From NCBI RefSeq assembly GCF_900090195.1, contig NZ_LT607803.1, positions 3,808,229 to 3,872,228 on the forward strand: a DNA stretch of 64,000 nt, written 5' to 3'. The position numbers and the translations under genes were made by a program. This document shows, piece by piece, positions 1 through 8,008 of this stretch. Numbering within the stretch: position 1 is the first letter of the stretch; every line of letters begins with the position of its first letter. Below the pieces are notes generated by a model. That model was not told the DNA's origin. It was given only the letters and a program-made list of their open reading frames with translations, and did not search any database. Source of the stretch: Variovorax sp. HW608 (GTDB lineage Bacteria; Pseudomonadota; Gammaproteobacteria; Burkholderiales; Burkholderiaceae_C).

Positions 1-396
1 CGTGACGATGCAGAGCGTGAGAAACGCCTGCACCGCCAGCGGCAGGTTGCGCGGCGCGGCCCACGCCGACACCGCGCAGACGACGGCCGGCAGCACGAAG
101 ATGCGCGCGGCCGCCTTGATCGCCGGCGCGATGCGGCCGCGGTGACGCCAGGTGCCGACGAGCTCCATGGCGGCCGCGACGCCCGCGAGGATCAGCAGCA
201 GCCAGACCGTGCCGGGCACCTTGCCGGTCTGGAAGATGGCGAGCGTGAGCGCGCCATAGGCGACGAACTCGCCCTGCGGGATGAAGATGACGCGGGTCAC
301 CGTGAACACGAGCACGATGCCCATGCCGAGCAGCGCGTAGATCGCCCCGTTCGTGAGTCCGTCCAGCGTCAGGATGCTGGCAATTGAGAAGTCCAT
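1..396 (-). CDS. Branched-chain amino acid-type ABC transporter permease (LivH family), 3' end outside window
   Basis: Inner-membrane permease of the LivHM/HAAT class; only the first 132 residues are in the window and the gene runs off the left edge. The N-terminus has the LivH-like pattern [16 protein letters not shown] followed by a short cytoplasmic part and [13 protein letters not shown], and is very hydrophobic. It starts 31 bases after the stop of the LivK-type gene, so it is in the same operon. The insertion of extra residues around positions 60-95 before the next hydrophobic segment is typical of longer LivH proteins of Comamonadaceae. Given the neighbouring CoA ligase and hydratase genes the substrate is more likely an aromatic acid such as a hydroxycinnamate than an amino acid; that is inference from context. 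Confidence 0.85.
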   Translation of the reverse strand, partial: MDFSIASILTLDGLTNGAIYALLGMGIVLVFTVTRVIFIPQGEFVAYGALTLAIFQTGKVPGTVWLLLILAGVAAAMELVGTWRHRGRIAPAIKAAARIFVLPAVVCAVSAWAAPRNLPLAVQAFLTLCIVT

Positions 397-427
397 GGCG
401 GGGCTCTGCGCGATTCGCTGGCTGCGC

Positions 428-1570
428 TTACTGGGGTTGCTCGACCTTGAACTGGCCGCCCACGACCTTCAGCATCACGCCGGTCTCGTTGGTGTAGCCC
501 CAGTGGTTCTGCGGCGTCCACTCGAGCACGCCGTGCGCGATCGTCGTGCGGCCCATGGTCTCCAGCGCATCGCGCAGCGCGGCGCGGAATTCGGGCGTAC
601 CGGGCTTGGCCTTCTTGAGCGCGATCGGCACCGCCTTTTCGAGGATGGTGAGCGCATCGGCGCTGTGGGCGGCGAACTGGTTGCGCGAGTTGGGGCCGTA
701 GGCCTTCTCGTAGCCGGTGACGAAGGCGACCGCCTGCTTCTTCGACGGATGGGTCTCGGGCAACTGCTCGGCGACCGTGGCGGGGCCGGAGACGACGAAG
801 GTGCCCTCGGCATCCTTGCCGGCGGTGCGCATCAGGTCCTGCGTCGCGGCGGCATGGGTCTGGTAGACCTTGCCCTTGTAGCCGCGCTCCATCACCGCCT
901 TCTGCGGCATGCCGGCGCCGCTGCCCGAGGCCACGATCAGGATCGCATCGGGATTGGCCGAGGTGAGCTTCAGCACCTGGGCGGTGACGCTGGTGTCGGC
1001 GCGGCCGAAGCGCTCGGCGGCGACGATCTTCATGCCGTTCTTCTCGGCCTCGGCGGTCAGCGCCTTGAGCCACAGTTCGCCGTAGGCGTCGGTGTAGCCG
1101 AGGAAGCCGATGGTCTTCACCTTCTGGCTCTTCATGTGCTGCACCACCGCGTAGGCCATCACGTCATTCGATTGCGGCAGGCGGAAGGTCCACTTGTCCT
1201 TGCCCGGCGGCAGGCCGGCCGGCGACGCGGCGAGCTGCACGGTGCCCGATTCGGCAGCCACGTCGGCCATCGGGATCGCGACCGGCGTCGCGGCCGAGCC
1301 GATGATGACGTCGACCTTGTCCTCGGTCACGAGGCGCTGCGCATCCTTGACGCCGGTGGTCGGGTCCGTGGCGTCGTCCAGCACCACGACCTTGAGGTTC
1401 TCGCCGGCGATGGACTTGGGCCACAGCGCGATCTGGTTCTTCATCGGAATGCCGAGGCCCGAGGCCGGGCCGGTGAGCGGCAGCACCACGCCCACGGTGA
1501 GGTCGGCATGCGCGATGCCGAAGAGGCCGAGCGCGAGCGCGGCAGCGAGGGTTGCTTTCTTGAAGTTCAT
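428..1570 (-). CDS. Periplasmic substrate-binding protein of a LivK-type ABC transporter
   Basis: Periplasmic binding protein of 380 residues. A clear Sec signal peptide ([22 protein letters not shown]) precedes a type I periplasmic-binding fold beginning [18 protein letters not shown], the usual opening of LivK/HAAT binding proteins (Peripla_BP_6). The start is fixed by AAGGAGACAG about six bases upstream; the reading frame extends further upstream but without a signal sequence. It lies between an SDR dehydrogenase gene and the permease gene on the same strand with gaps of 35 and 31 bases. Because it is embedded in a putative hydroxycinnamate operon it probably binds an aromatic acid; related LivK-like proteins are known to bind benzoate or coumarate derivatives. 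Ligand identity cannot be read from the sequence. Confidence 0.88.
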   Translation of the reverse strand: MNFKKATLAAALALGLFGIAHADLTVGVVLPLTGPASGLGIPMKNQIALWPKSIAGENLKVVVLDDATDPTTGVKDAQRLVTEDKVDVIIGSAATPVAIPMADVAAESGTVQLAASPAGLPPGKDKWTFRLPQSNDVMAYAVVQHMKSQKVKTIGFLGYTDAYGELWLKALTAEAEKNGMKIVAAERFGRADTSVTAQVLKLTSANPDAILIVASGSGAGMPQKAVMERGYKGKVYQTHAAATQDLMRTAGKDAEGTFVVSGPATVAEQLPETHPSKKQAVAFVTGYEKAYGPNSRNQFAAHSADALTILEKAVPIALKKAKPGTPEFRAALRDALETMGRTTIAHGVLEWTPQNHWGYTNETGVMLKVVGGQFKVEQPQ

Positions 1571-1605
1571 GTTGACTGTCTCCTTGGGGTCGCTACGAAA
1601 GTGGT

Positions 1606-2370
1606 TCAGCGCGGGGCCATGCGCAGCGCGCCGTCGAGGCGGATGACTTCGCCGTTCAAGTGGCCGTTGGTCACGATGTGGCAGGCCAGTTCGGCGAATT
1701 CCGAAGGCTTGCCAAGGCGCGGCGGGAAGGGGATCGACGCGGCGAGCGACTGCTGCACGGGCTCCGGCAGTTCCTTGAGCAGCGGCGTCGCGAACAGCCC
1801 CGGCGCGATCGTGCACACGCGGATGCCGTGCTGCGCGAGGTCGCGCGCCATCGGCAGCGTCATGCCGACCAGTCCGCCCTTCGAGGCGCTGTAGGCCTGC
1901 TGGCCGACCTGACCGTCGAAGGCCGCGACCGATGCGGTGAACAGCATCACGCCGCGCTCGCCGCCTTCGAGCGGTTCGAGCTTCGCGCAGCGTGCTGCGT
2001 ACAGGCGGCTGATGTTGTAGGCACCGATCAGGTTGACGTTGACCACGCGCACGAAGTCTTCCAGCGGTGCGGCGTTGCCATCCTTGCCCACGATGCGCTT
2101 GGCGCTGCCGATGCCGGCGACATTCATCAGGATGCGCGCGGGGCCGTGCGCGGCCTCGGCCTTGTCGAGCGCCGCGTTGACGCTGTCGGCCTGCGTGATG
2201 TCGCAGACGCAGGAGATGCCGCCGATCTCGGCCGCCACCTTTTCCGCGAGCGCGGCGTTCACGTCCAGTACGGCGACCTTGGCGCCGAGTCGCGCGAGCT
2301 CGCGCGCGGTCGCTTCGCCGAGGCCGGAGGCGCCGCCGGTGACGAGCGCGGCTTGTCCTTGGATGTTCAT
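1606..2370 (-). CDS. SDR-family 3-hydroxyacyl-CoA dehydrogenase (CouN-like)
   Basis: NAD-dependent short-chain dehydrogenase of 254 residues. The TGGASGLG glycine motif is at 11-18, the acidic D36 at the end of the second strand points to NAD rather than NADP, NVAGIG is at 83-88, and the catalytic S147, Y160 and K164 (YSASK) are all present. The overall pattern, ending in VIRLDGALRMAPR, resembles type II 3-hydroxyacyl-CoA dehydrogenase (17-beta-HSD10-like). It starts 23 bases after the CoA synthetase gene. In the proposed pathway it would oxidise 3-hydroxy-3-(4-hydroxyphenyl)propionyl-CoA to the beta-keto thioester, the role of CouN in Rhodococcus. The family assignment is firm; the substrate is inferred from neighbours. 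Confidence 0.88.
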   Translation of the reverse strand: MNIQGQAALVTGGASGLGEATARELARLGAKVAVLDVNAALAEKVAAEIGGISCVCDITQADSVNAALDKAEAAHGPARILMNVAGIGSAKRIVGKDGNAAPLEDFVRVVNVNLIGAYNISRLYAARCAKLEPLEGGERGVMLFTASVAAFDGQVGQQAYSASKGGLVGMTLPMARDLAQHGIRVCTIAPGLFATPLLKELPEPVQQSLAASIPFPPRLGKPSEFAELACHIVTNGHLNGEVIRLDGALRMAPR

Positions 2371-2393
2371 GGCTTGTGTCTCCGTGGGGTCTG

Positions 2394-4280
2394 TTACTGG
2401 GGCTTCAACGTGAAAGGCAGCGTGTCGGCATGCAGGGAATCCACCAGTTCGCCGCGGTGCTTGAGCACGGCGCGCTGGTTGATCGAGCCCTTGTCGGTCA
2501 CTTCGCCCTTGTCGATCGAGGGCGGCTCCGAAACGATATGGGCGCGCGCGATGCGGTTGGCGCTGCCGGTGCTCGACGCGGCGAGCGTGTCGAGCATTTG
2601 CTGCAGCTGCGCCTGCACCGGCGCGCTTTCGACCACGTCCTGCATCGGCGCGTCGGATGCGAGGCCTGCGAGCTGGCGCACCGCCTGCGTCGGGAAGATC
2701 AGCGCGCCGACTTCCTTCAGGTTGAGGCCGGTCAGCACCACGTCCTGCACGTAGGGCGCACCGGCGGCGATGATCCTCGCGCGCAGCGGGCCGACGCTCA
2801 CGAAGGTGCCGGTGGCGAGCTTGAAGTCCTCGGCGATGCGGCCGTCGAAGCGCAGGCCGCGGTGCACGTCGTTCTCGTCGATCCACTTCACCGCGTCGCC
2901 GGTGCAGAGGAAGCCTTCCTCGTCGAAGGCCTCGCGCGTGGCTTCCGGCGAGCGCCAGTAGCCCGGCGTGACGTTGGGCCCGCGGTAGCGCACCTCGACC
3001 TTGCCGTCGACCTCGATGAGCTTGAGCGTCATGCCCGGCGTCGGCACGCCGACATCGCCGGCGCGCACGTCGGGGCTGTTGATGAACATCGCCGAAGGGC
3101 CGGATTCGGTCATGCCGAGGCCGGTCGCCATCACGATGCGCTCGCCGATCTCGGCTTCCTGGATCGAATGGAGCAGGTCCCACACCGGCTGCGCCAGCGC
3201 CGCGCCGGAGTAGAAGAACATGCGCACGCGCGACAGCAGCGTCTTGCGCAGCTGCGCATCGGTGCGCATCGCATTGGCGATGGCCTCGAAGCCGGTCGGC
3301 ACGTTGAAGTACACCGTCGGCGCGATCTCGCGCAGATTGCGCAGGGTCTCGGCCATGCCCGCGGGCGTCGGCTTGCCGTCGTCGATGTAGAGCGTGCCGC
3401 CGTGGTAGATCGTGATGCCGACGTTGTGGTTGCTGCCGAAGGTGTGGTTCCAGGGCAGCCAGTCGACGAGCACCGGCGGCTCGTCGGCGAGCGAGGGCAT
3501 CGACTGCGCGATCTGCACCTGGTTGGCGCACCACATGCGCTGCGTGTTGATCACCGCCTTGGGCATCTTGGTCGAGCCCGAGGTGAAGAGGAACTTGGTG
3601 ATCGTGTCCGGCCCGGTGGCCGCCATGGCCGCATCGACCGCCGGCGTGGCGGGGGTGTCGAGCAGGCTCTGGAACGTGGTGACCGCGCGGCCCGCGAGAT
3701 CGGGCGACGGCGTTTCGCGGTGCAGCACCACTTCCACATCGGCCGGCACGACGGCGGCGATCGCGCGGCCGAAGCGCGCCGCGTCGCTCGCGAACACCAG
3801 CCCCGGCGTCAGCGTGTTGAAGATGTGGCGCAGCTTCTCGTAGTCCTGGCTGACGGTCGAGTAGGCAGGCGATGCCGGGCAATAGGGGATGCCGGCATAG
3901 ATGCAGCCGAGCGCGAGCTGCGCATGCTCGAGGCTGTTCTCGCTCAGGATCATCACCGGCCGCTCGGCGTTGAGGCCGCGGTTGAGCAGCCCCTGGCCGA
4001 TGCGGCGCGCGTCCTGCAGCACCTTCGCGTAGCTGAGGTGCTGCCATTCGCCGGTCGTGCCGTCTGCCAACTGCTGGCGCCGGGCCATGAAGCTGCGGTC
4101 GGGCGCGGTCTCGGCCCAATGCATCAGGCGATCGGTGATGCGCTCGGCATAGCTGCCAAGCGGCTCGGCCGCTTCGAGATAGCGCACGCCGGCGGCGCCT
4201 TCACGCACGTTGACGTGGCGCACGCCGAAAGTGACCGGCCGGTAGCGCGGCGAGATGGTGGGTTGGCGAGTGGCTGACAT
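2394..4280 (-). CDS. fcs: Feruloyl/p-coumaroyl-CoA synthetase
   Basis: Acyl-adenylate-forming ligase of 628 residues that activates a hydroxycinnamate with ATP and CoA in the cytoplasm. The phosphate-binding motif FTSGSTKMPKAV is at 232-243, the A5 motif TGLGMTESGP at 386-395, and the C-terminal TDKGSINQRA supplies the adenylation lysine. The long N-terminal part before the first motif and the NHTFGSNHN stretch are characteristic of bacterial feruloyl-CoA synthases (AMP-dependent, about 620 residues) rather than of short acetyl- or fatty-acyl ligases. The ATG is chosen because the upstream in-frame sequence is antisense-like and overlaps the hydratase gene. It begins 17 bases after the hydratase stop and is followed by the SDR gene, so it is translated from one operon mRNA. 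Confidence 0.9.
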   Translation of the reverse strand: MSATRQPTISPRYRPVTFGVRHVNVREGAAGVRYLEAAEPLGSYAERITDRLMHWAETAPDRSFMARRQQLADGTTGEWQHLSYAKVLQDARRIGQGLLNRGLNAERPVMILSENSLEHAQLALGCIYAGIPYCPASPAYSTVSQDYEKLRHIFNTLTPGLVFASDAARFGRAIAAVVPADVEVVLHRETPSPDLAGRAVTTFQSLLDTPATPAVDAAMAATGPDTITKFLFTSGSTKMPKAVINTQRMWCANQVQIAQSMPSLADEPPVLVDWLPWNHTFGSNHNVGITIYHGGTLYIDDGKPTPAGMAETLRNLREIAPTVYFNVPTGFEAIANAMRTDAQLRKTLLSRVRMFFYSGAALAQPVWDLLHSIQEAEIGERIVMATGLGMTESGPSAMFINSPDVRAGDVGVPTPGMTLKLIEVDGKVEVRYRGPNVTPGYWRSPEATREAFDEEGFLCTGDAVKWIDENDVHRGLRFDGRIAEDFKLATGTFVSVGPLRARIIAAGAPYVQDVVLTGLNLKEVGALIFPTQAVRQLAGLASDAPMQDVVESAPVQAQLQQMLDTLAASSTGSANRIARAHIVSEPPSIDKGEVTDKGSINQRAVLKHRGELVDSLHADTLPFTLKPQ

Positions 4281-4297
4281 GGGGATTCCGGAATGTC

Positions 4298-5071
4298 TCA
4301 GTTCTTCTGCACTTTGTTCGCTTTGCCTTCCAGGAAGGCGCGCACGCGCTCCTTGGCGTCGGGCGCGCTCTGGGCGATGCCGGCCATCAGGGCTTCGGTG
4401 AAGAAGCCGTGGTCGGCCGGCTGCTCGGCGATGCGCGGCAGCGCGTGCATCAGCGCGTAGTTGGTCAGCGGTGCGTTCGTCGCGACGCGCCTGGCGAGTT
4501 CGACGGCCTTGTCGAAAGCGGCGCCCTCGGCAACCAGGTATTGCGCAAAGCCGGCGCGCTCGCCTTCCTCGGCGTTGTAGACGCGGCCGGTGAGCATCAT
4601 GTCGGTCATGCGCGCCGCGCCGATGAGCTTGGGAATGCGGACCGAACCGCCGCCGCCGACGAAGATGCCGCGCGAGCCTTCGGGCAGTGCGTAGAAGGTG
4701 GTGCTGTCGGCGACGCGGATGTGGCAGGCGCTGGCGAGTTCCAGGCCGCCGCCGACCACCGCGCCGTGCAGCGCCGCGATCACCGGCACCGGGCCGTGCT
4801 GCACGAGGTCGAGCGCCGCATGCCACATGCGCGAATGGATGAGGCCCTGGCCGGCGTCGCGCTCCTGCAGCTCGGACAGATCGAGCCCGGCGCAGAAATG
4901 CGGGCCCTCGCCGTCGATGACCGCGGCGCGCACCGAGGACGGCAGGTTTTCGAAGGTGTTGCGCAGCGCCAGGATCAGCGCGTCGGACAGCGCGTTGCGT
5001 TTGCTGGCGCGGGTGAGGCGGACGATGGCGATGTCGTCCTGGAGTTCGAGCTGGAGATCGGTGTGGGTCAT
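4298..5071 (-). CDS. Enoyl-CoA hydratase/crotonase (CouM-like)
   Basis: Crotonase-fold protein of 257 residues, first gene of the minus-strand operon. The oxyanion-hole segment HFCAGLDL (58-65) and HGAVVGGGLELAS (102-114) are present. The two glutamates needed for water addition in true hydratases are conserved with the classical spacing of 20 residues (E111 in GGLELA and E131 in LPEGSRG). That argues for hydration of the cinnamoyl-CoA double bond rather than the retro-aldol lyase activity of vanillin-forming Ech. The start has CGGAA about eight bases upstream. The promoter with its palindromic operator lies immediately upstream, between this gene and the divergent amidohydrolase. Function in hydroxycinnamate breakdown is inferred from the adjacent CoA ligase. 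Confidence 0.88.
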   Translation of the reverse strand: MTHTDLQLELQDDIAIVRLTRASKRNALSDALILALRNTFENLPSSVRAAVIDGEGPHFCAGLDLSELQERDAGQGLIHSRMWHAALDLVQHGPVPVIAALHGAVVGGGLELASACHIRVADSTTFYALPEGSRGIFVGGGGSVRIPKLIGAARMTDMMLTGRVYNAEEGERAGFAQYLVAEGAAFDKAVELARRVATNAPLTNYALMHALPRIAEQPADHGFFTEALMAGIAQSAPDAKERVRAFLEGKANKVQKN

Positions 5072-5094
5072 GATTGCATTCCGGGTTGCGATCG

Positions 5095-5123
5095 ATTATG
5101 GTTATGAAAAATAACCAATTCAA
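5095..5123 (-). promoter_or_regulatory. Sigma-70 promoter of the hydroxycinnamate operon
   Basis: On the minus strand TTGAAT (5123-5118) and CATAAT (5100-5095) are separated by exactly 17 bases, giving a good sigma-70 match that would start transcription near 5088, about 17 bases before the hydratase start. The spacer is almost entirely occupied by the palindrome at 5099-5117, so a bound repressor would block RNA polymerase directly. No mapped start site supports this; it is a sequence match. Confidence 0.6.
5099..5117. promoter_or_regulatory. Palindromic operator between divergent catabolic genes
   Basis: A perfect inverted repeat with 7-base arms and a 5-base centre, TGGTTAT-GAAAA-ATAACCA. 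Size and AT-rich character fit the operators of MarR-family repressors, which control hydroxycinnamate genes in several bacteria (CouR, FerR/FerC, HcaR types). No regulator gene is visible beside it, so the repressor is probably encoded outside the window to the left. Confidence 0.6.
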
Positions 5124-5186
5124 GCCGCACATGGACCCGCGGCATGAGGACTTACCCTAAGCCTAAAACCCGTTGGAGACAACGCC

Positions 5187-6056
5187 ATGGACTACGAGAA
5201 CCTGATCGCCATCGACACCCACACGCACGCCGAAGTGAGCTGCTGGAACCCCTTCGACAACTATGGCGAGGAATACGACCGCGCGGCCGACAAATACTTC
5301 CGTTCGAGCCGCCGCCCGACCATCCAGGAAAGCATCGACTACTACCGCGAACGCAAGATCGGCCTCGTGATGTTCATGGTCGACGCGGAGTCGAACCTCG
5401 GCCGCCGGCGCATCCCGAACGAGGAGATCGCCGAGGCGGCGCAGAAGAACCCGGACATCATGATCGCCTTCGCGAGCATCGATCCCCACAAGGGCAAGAT
5501 GGGCGCGCGCGAGTCGCGGCGGCTCATCGAGGAGCACGGCGTCAAGGGCTTCAAGTTCCACCCGACGGTGCAGGGCTATCACCCCTACGACCGGATGGCC
5601 TGGCCGATCTACGAAGTCATCGCCGAATACGGCCTGCCGGCGGTGTTCCACACCGGCCACAGCGGCATCGGTTCCGGCATGCGCTGCGGCGGCGGGCTGC
5701 GGCTCGAGTACAGCAACCCGATGCACCTCGACGACGTCGCGATCGACTTCCCCGACATGCAGATCGTCATGGCGCACCCGAGCTTCCCGTGGCAGGACGA
5801 GGCGCTCAGCGTGGCGACGCACAAGCCCAACGTGTGGATCGACCTCTCCGGCTGGAGCCCCAAGTACTTTCCGAAGCAGCTCGTGCAGTACGCCAACACG
5901 CTGCTCAAGGACCGCGTGCTCTTCGGCAGCGACTACCCGCTGATCACGCCCGACCGCTGGATGAAGGATTTCGAGGAAGCCGGCTTCAAGCCCGAGGTGA
6001 TGCCCGGCATCCTCAAGGACAACGCAGTGCGCCTGCTGAAGCTCGCCGCCAAGTAG
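5187..6056 (+). CDS. Amidohydrolase-family 4-hydroxyphenyl-beta-ketoacyl-CoA hydrolase (CouO-like)
   Basis: Amidohydrolase_2 (TIM-barrel) protein of 289 residues. The metal ligands and neighbours are visible: DTHTH (10-14), the lysine-bearing FKFHP (122-126), FHTGH (154-158), MAHP (195-198) and the terminal aspartate D249 in FGSDYP. CouO of Rhodococcus jostii, a member of this superfamily that needs its aspartate metal ligand, cleaves the beta-keto thioester from p-coumarate, replacing thiolase and thioesterase. The divergent operon supplies the other three enzymes of that pathway, so I assign the same role: 4-hydroxybenzoate-type product plus acetyl-CoA. GGAGACAACGCC precedes the ATG. An ordinary amidohydrolase acting on another aromatic is the alternative. 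Confidence 0.8.
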   Translation: MDYENLIAIDTHTHAEVSCWNPFDNYGEEYDRAADKYFRSSRRPTIQESIDYYRERKIGLVMFMVDAESNLGRRRIPNEEIAEAAQKNPDIMIAFASIDPHKGKMGARESRRLIEEHGVKGFKFHPTVQGYHPYDRMAWPIYEVIAEYGLPAVFHTGHSGIGSGMRCGGGLRLEYSNPMHLDDVAIDFPDMQIVMAHPSFPWQDEALSVATHKPNVWIDLSGWSPKYFPKQLVQYANTLLKDRVLFGSDYPLITPDRWMKDFEEAGFKPEVMPGILKDNAVRLLKLAAK

Positions 6057-6103
6057 GTTCGTAGCAGTACAGCCGAGACCAGGAACCCCGCGGAACCGGC
6101 TCT

Positions 6104-6172
6104 GCCGGGCCGCCGGGGTTGCCCCCGGAGAGGGGGTGTCCGAGCCACACGCAGTGGGCGAGGCTGGGGGTG
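6104..6172. repeat. Dispersed GC-rich intergenic element, copy 1
   Basis: The gap between the convergent amidohydrolase and kefC genes holds GCCGGGCCGCC, an inverted GCCCCC...GGGGG stem, then CACACGCAGTGGGCGAGGCTGGGGGTGA-like sequence in the same order as the element at 28988-29061. Such palindromic extragenic elements are scattered through Comamonadaceae genomes at gene ends; here it could also act as a two-way transcription stop. Confidence 0.5.
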
Positions 6173-6176
6173 AGCT

Positions 6177-8006
6177 TCAGTTTCGGTCCCAGTCGACATG
6201 GGTCCGCTGCCGCCGCTCTTCGCGCTCGCGCGCCATCTGCTCCTGGAACTGCTGGCGGCCTTCCTTGGCCACCGCGATCAGCTTGGCGCGGTCCTTGTAG
6301 TGCGGATAGGTCTCGTGCATGAGCTGGATGTTGCGCAGGCGAAAGCGCATCGCCGTTTCGCGCGCCTCGTGCGCCGGCCAGCCCAGCCCTTCGAGCACCG
6401 AGCGGCCGCTGCGCAGCGATGACTCGAACATTTCGCGTTCGGCCGTCTCGATCTTGCGGTCGAGGAGCTGGTAGACATGCGCCACGTTGCGCGCCCGCGC
6501 GACGATCTTGGCGTTGGGGAAATGCTCGCGCAGCAGGTCGACGATCTTGAGCGACTGCTCGATGTCGTCCACGGCGACAACCACCACCTTGGCGGTGCCC
6601 GCGCCGGCGGTGCGCAGCAGGTCGAGCCGGGTCGCGTCGCCATAGAAGACGCGCAAACCGAATTCGCGCAGGCTTTCGATGGTGTCCGGATCGTGGTCGA
6701 GCACCGTGATCTTCAGTCCCTGCGCGATCAGCATGCGGCCGATGATCTGTCCGTAGCGGCCGAATCCGCAGATGACCACCTTCGCATCCTGCTGCTCGGA
6801 GATCTCCTCCATGGCGCTCGGCGCCTGGATGCCGTGGCGCGCCAGCACCCACTTGTCGATCGCCACCAGCAGCAGCGGCGAAAGCAGCATCGACAGCGCG
6901 ACCGCGCCGATGAGGAACGAGGCCACGTCGGGCGGCAGCACGTCCGGCCCGGCCGCCTGGAACACCACGAAGGCGAATTCGCCACCCTGCGCGAGCAGCA
7001 GCGTGAACACCGGACGTTCCTGGTAAGCCAGGTGCATCAGCCTGGCGAGTCCATGGATCACGGCGGCCTTCAGCACCATGAAGCCGACGACGACCATCGC
7101 CATCAGCAGCGGATGCGCGAGCAGCACGCCGAAGTCGATGCTCATCCCCACCGCGATGAAGAAGAGGCCGAGCAGCAGGCCCTTGAAAGGCTCGATGTCG
7201 GTCTCGAGTTCGCGCCGGTACTCGCTTTCGGCCAGCAGCACGCCGGCCAGGAAGGCGCCCAGCGCCATCGACAGGCCGATGGACTGCATCAGCGCGGCGA
7301 TGGCGACCACCAGCAGCAGCGAGGCGGCCGTGAAGATCTCCGGCGACTTGCTGCGCGCGATCCAGCGCAGCAGGGGCCGCAGGGCCAGCCGGCCGCCGAT
7401 CACGATGGCGGCGATCACCGCGACGATCTTCAGGCCCTCCACCAGCCGGGCGATGCCGCCGAGGCCCGTGTCGGCATCGTGGCCGGCCGCGAGCAGCGGC
7501 AGCAGCGCGAGGATCGGGATCGCCGCCACGTCCTGGAACAGCAGGATCGAGAAACCCGCCTGCCCGCTTGGCGTCGGCAGCAGGTTGCGCTCGCCGAACA
7601 CCTGCAGCGCGATCGCGGTCGAGGACAGCGCCAGTCCCAGCGCGGCCACGAGCGCGACGCGCCAGCTGGCCCCGGCCAGCCAGCCGGCCAGGAAGAGCAC
7701 CGCGGCGCAGCCCAGCACCTGCGCCGAGCCCCAGCCGAAGATCGGTCCGCGCAGGCTCCACAGGCGCCTGGGCTCCAGCTCGAGGCCGACGAGGAACAGC
7801 ATCAGCACCACGCCGAACTCGGCGAAATGGAGGATGTCCTCGACGTTCGTCACCAGCCCGAGCCCCCACGGACCGATGGCGATGCCGGCCGCGAGGTACC
7901 CGATGATCGAACCCAGCCCGATCGCCTTGGACAGCGGCACGACCAGCACCGCGGCACCGAGGTAGATGAGCGAGTTGAGCAGCCAGCCCGGCAGGTGGTG
8001 TTCCAT
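6177..8006 (-). CDS. kefC: Kef-type glutathione-gated potassium/proton antiporter
   Basis: Inner-membrane antiporter of 609 residues. About twelve to thirteen hydrophobic segments span 8-385 (Na_H_Exchanger domain) and a cytoplasmic RCK/TrkA-N domain follows, with the nucleotide-binding motif CGFGRYGQIIG at 413-423. The Kef hallmark loop LETDIEPFKG (267-276) and GLFFIAVGMSIDFG (280-293) are almost the same as in E. coli KefC, where this loop contacts the regulatory domain. The acidic and arginine-rich tail after 560 resembles the KefB/KefC C-terminal helix. It lies 2 bases after its flavoprotein partner gene, so the two are one operon. Known family role: potassium efflux and cytoplasmic acidification that protect against electrophiles. 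Confidence 0.92.
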   Translation of the reverse strand: MEHHLPGWLLNSLIYLGAAVLVVPLSKAIGLGSIIGYLAAGIAIGPWGLGLVTNVEDILHFAEFGVVLMLFLVGLELEPRRLWSLRGPIFGWGSAQVLGCAAVLFLAGWLAGASWRVALVAALGLALSSTAIALQVFGERNLLPTPSGQAGFSILLFQDVAAIPILALLPLLAAGHDADTGLGGIARLVEGLKIVAVIAAIVIGGRLALRPLLRWIARSKSPEIFTAASLLLVVAIAALMQSIGLSMALGAFLAGVLLAESEYRRELETDIEPFKGLLLGLFFIAVGMSIDFGVLLAHPLLMAMVVVGFMVLKAAVIHGLARLMHLAYQERPVFTLLLAQGGEFAFVVFQAAGPDVLPPDVASFLIGAVALSMLLSPLLLVAIDKWVLARHGIQAPSAMEEISEQQDAKVVICGFGRYGQIIGRMLIAQGLKITVLDHDPDTIESLREFGLRVFYGDATRLDLLRTAGAGTAKVVVVAVDDIEQSLKIVDLLREHFPNAKIVARARNVAHVYQLLDRKIETAEREMFESSLRSGRSVLEGLGWPAHEARETAMRFRLRNIQLMHETYPHYKDRAKLIAVAKEGRQQFQEQMAREREERRQRTHVDWDRN

Positions 8007-8008
8007 CG

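Noticed and set aside
353..4277. Long open frames on the plus strand opposite the CoA ligase, SDR and LivK genes
   Set aside because: Their translations are rich in R, H, A and G, show no domains and mirror the codon pattern of the real genes; in GC-rich DNA the antisense frames stay open by chance. The same applies to dozens of long frames opposite kefC, coxB-ctaE, ftsY, prs, TPR and recN genes.
4298..5071. Feruloyl-CoA hydratase/lyase (vanillin-forming Ech)
   Set aside because: Both water-activating glutamates of true hydratases are kept at 111 and 131, and the neighbouring SDR and amidohydrolase only make sense for the beta-keto route. No aldehyde dehydrogenase gene lies nearby.
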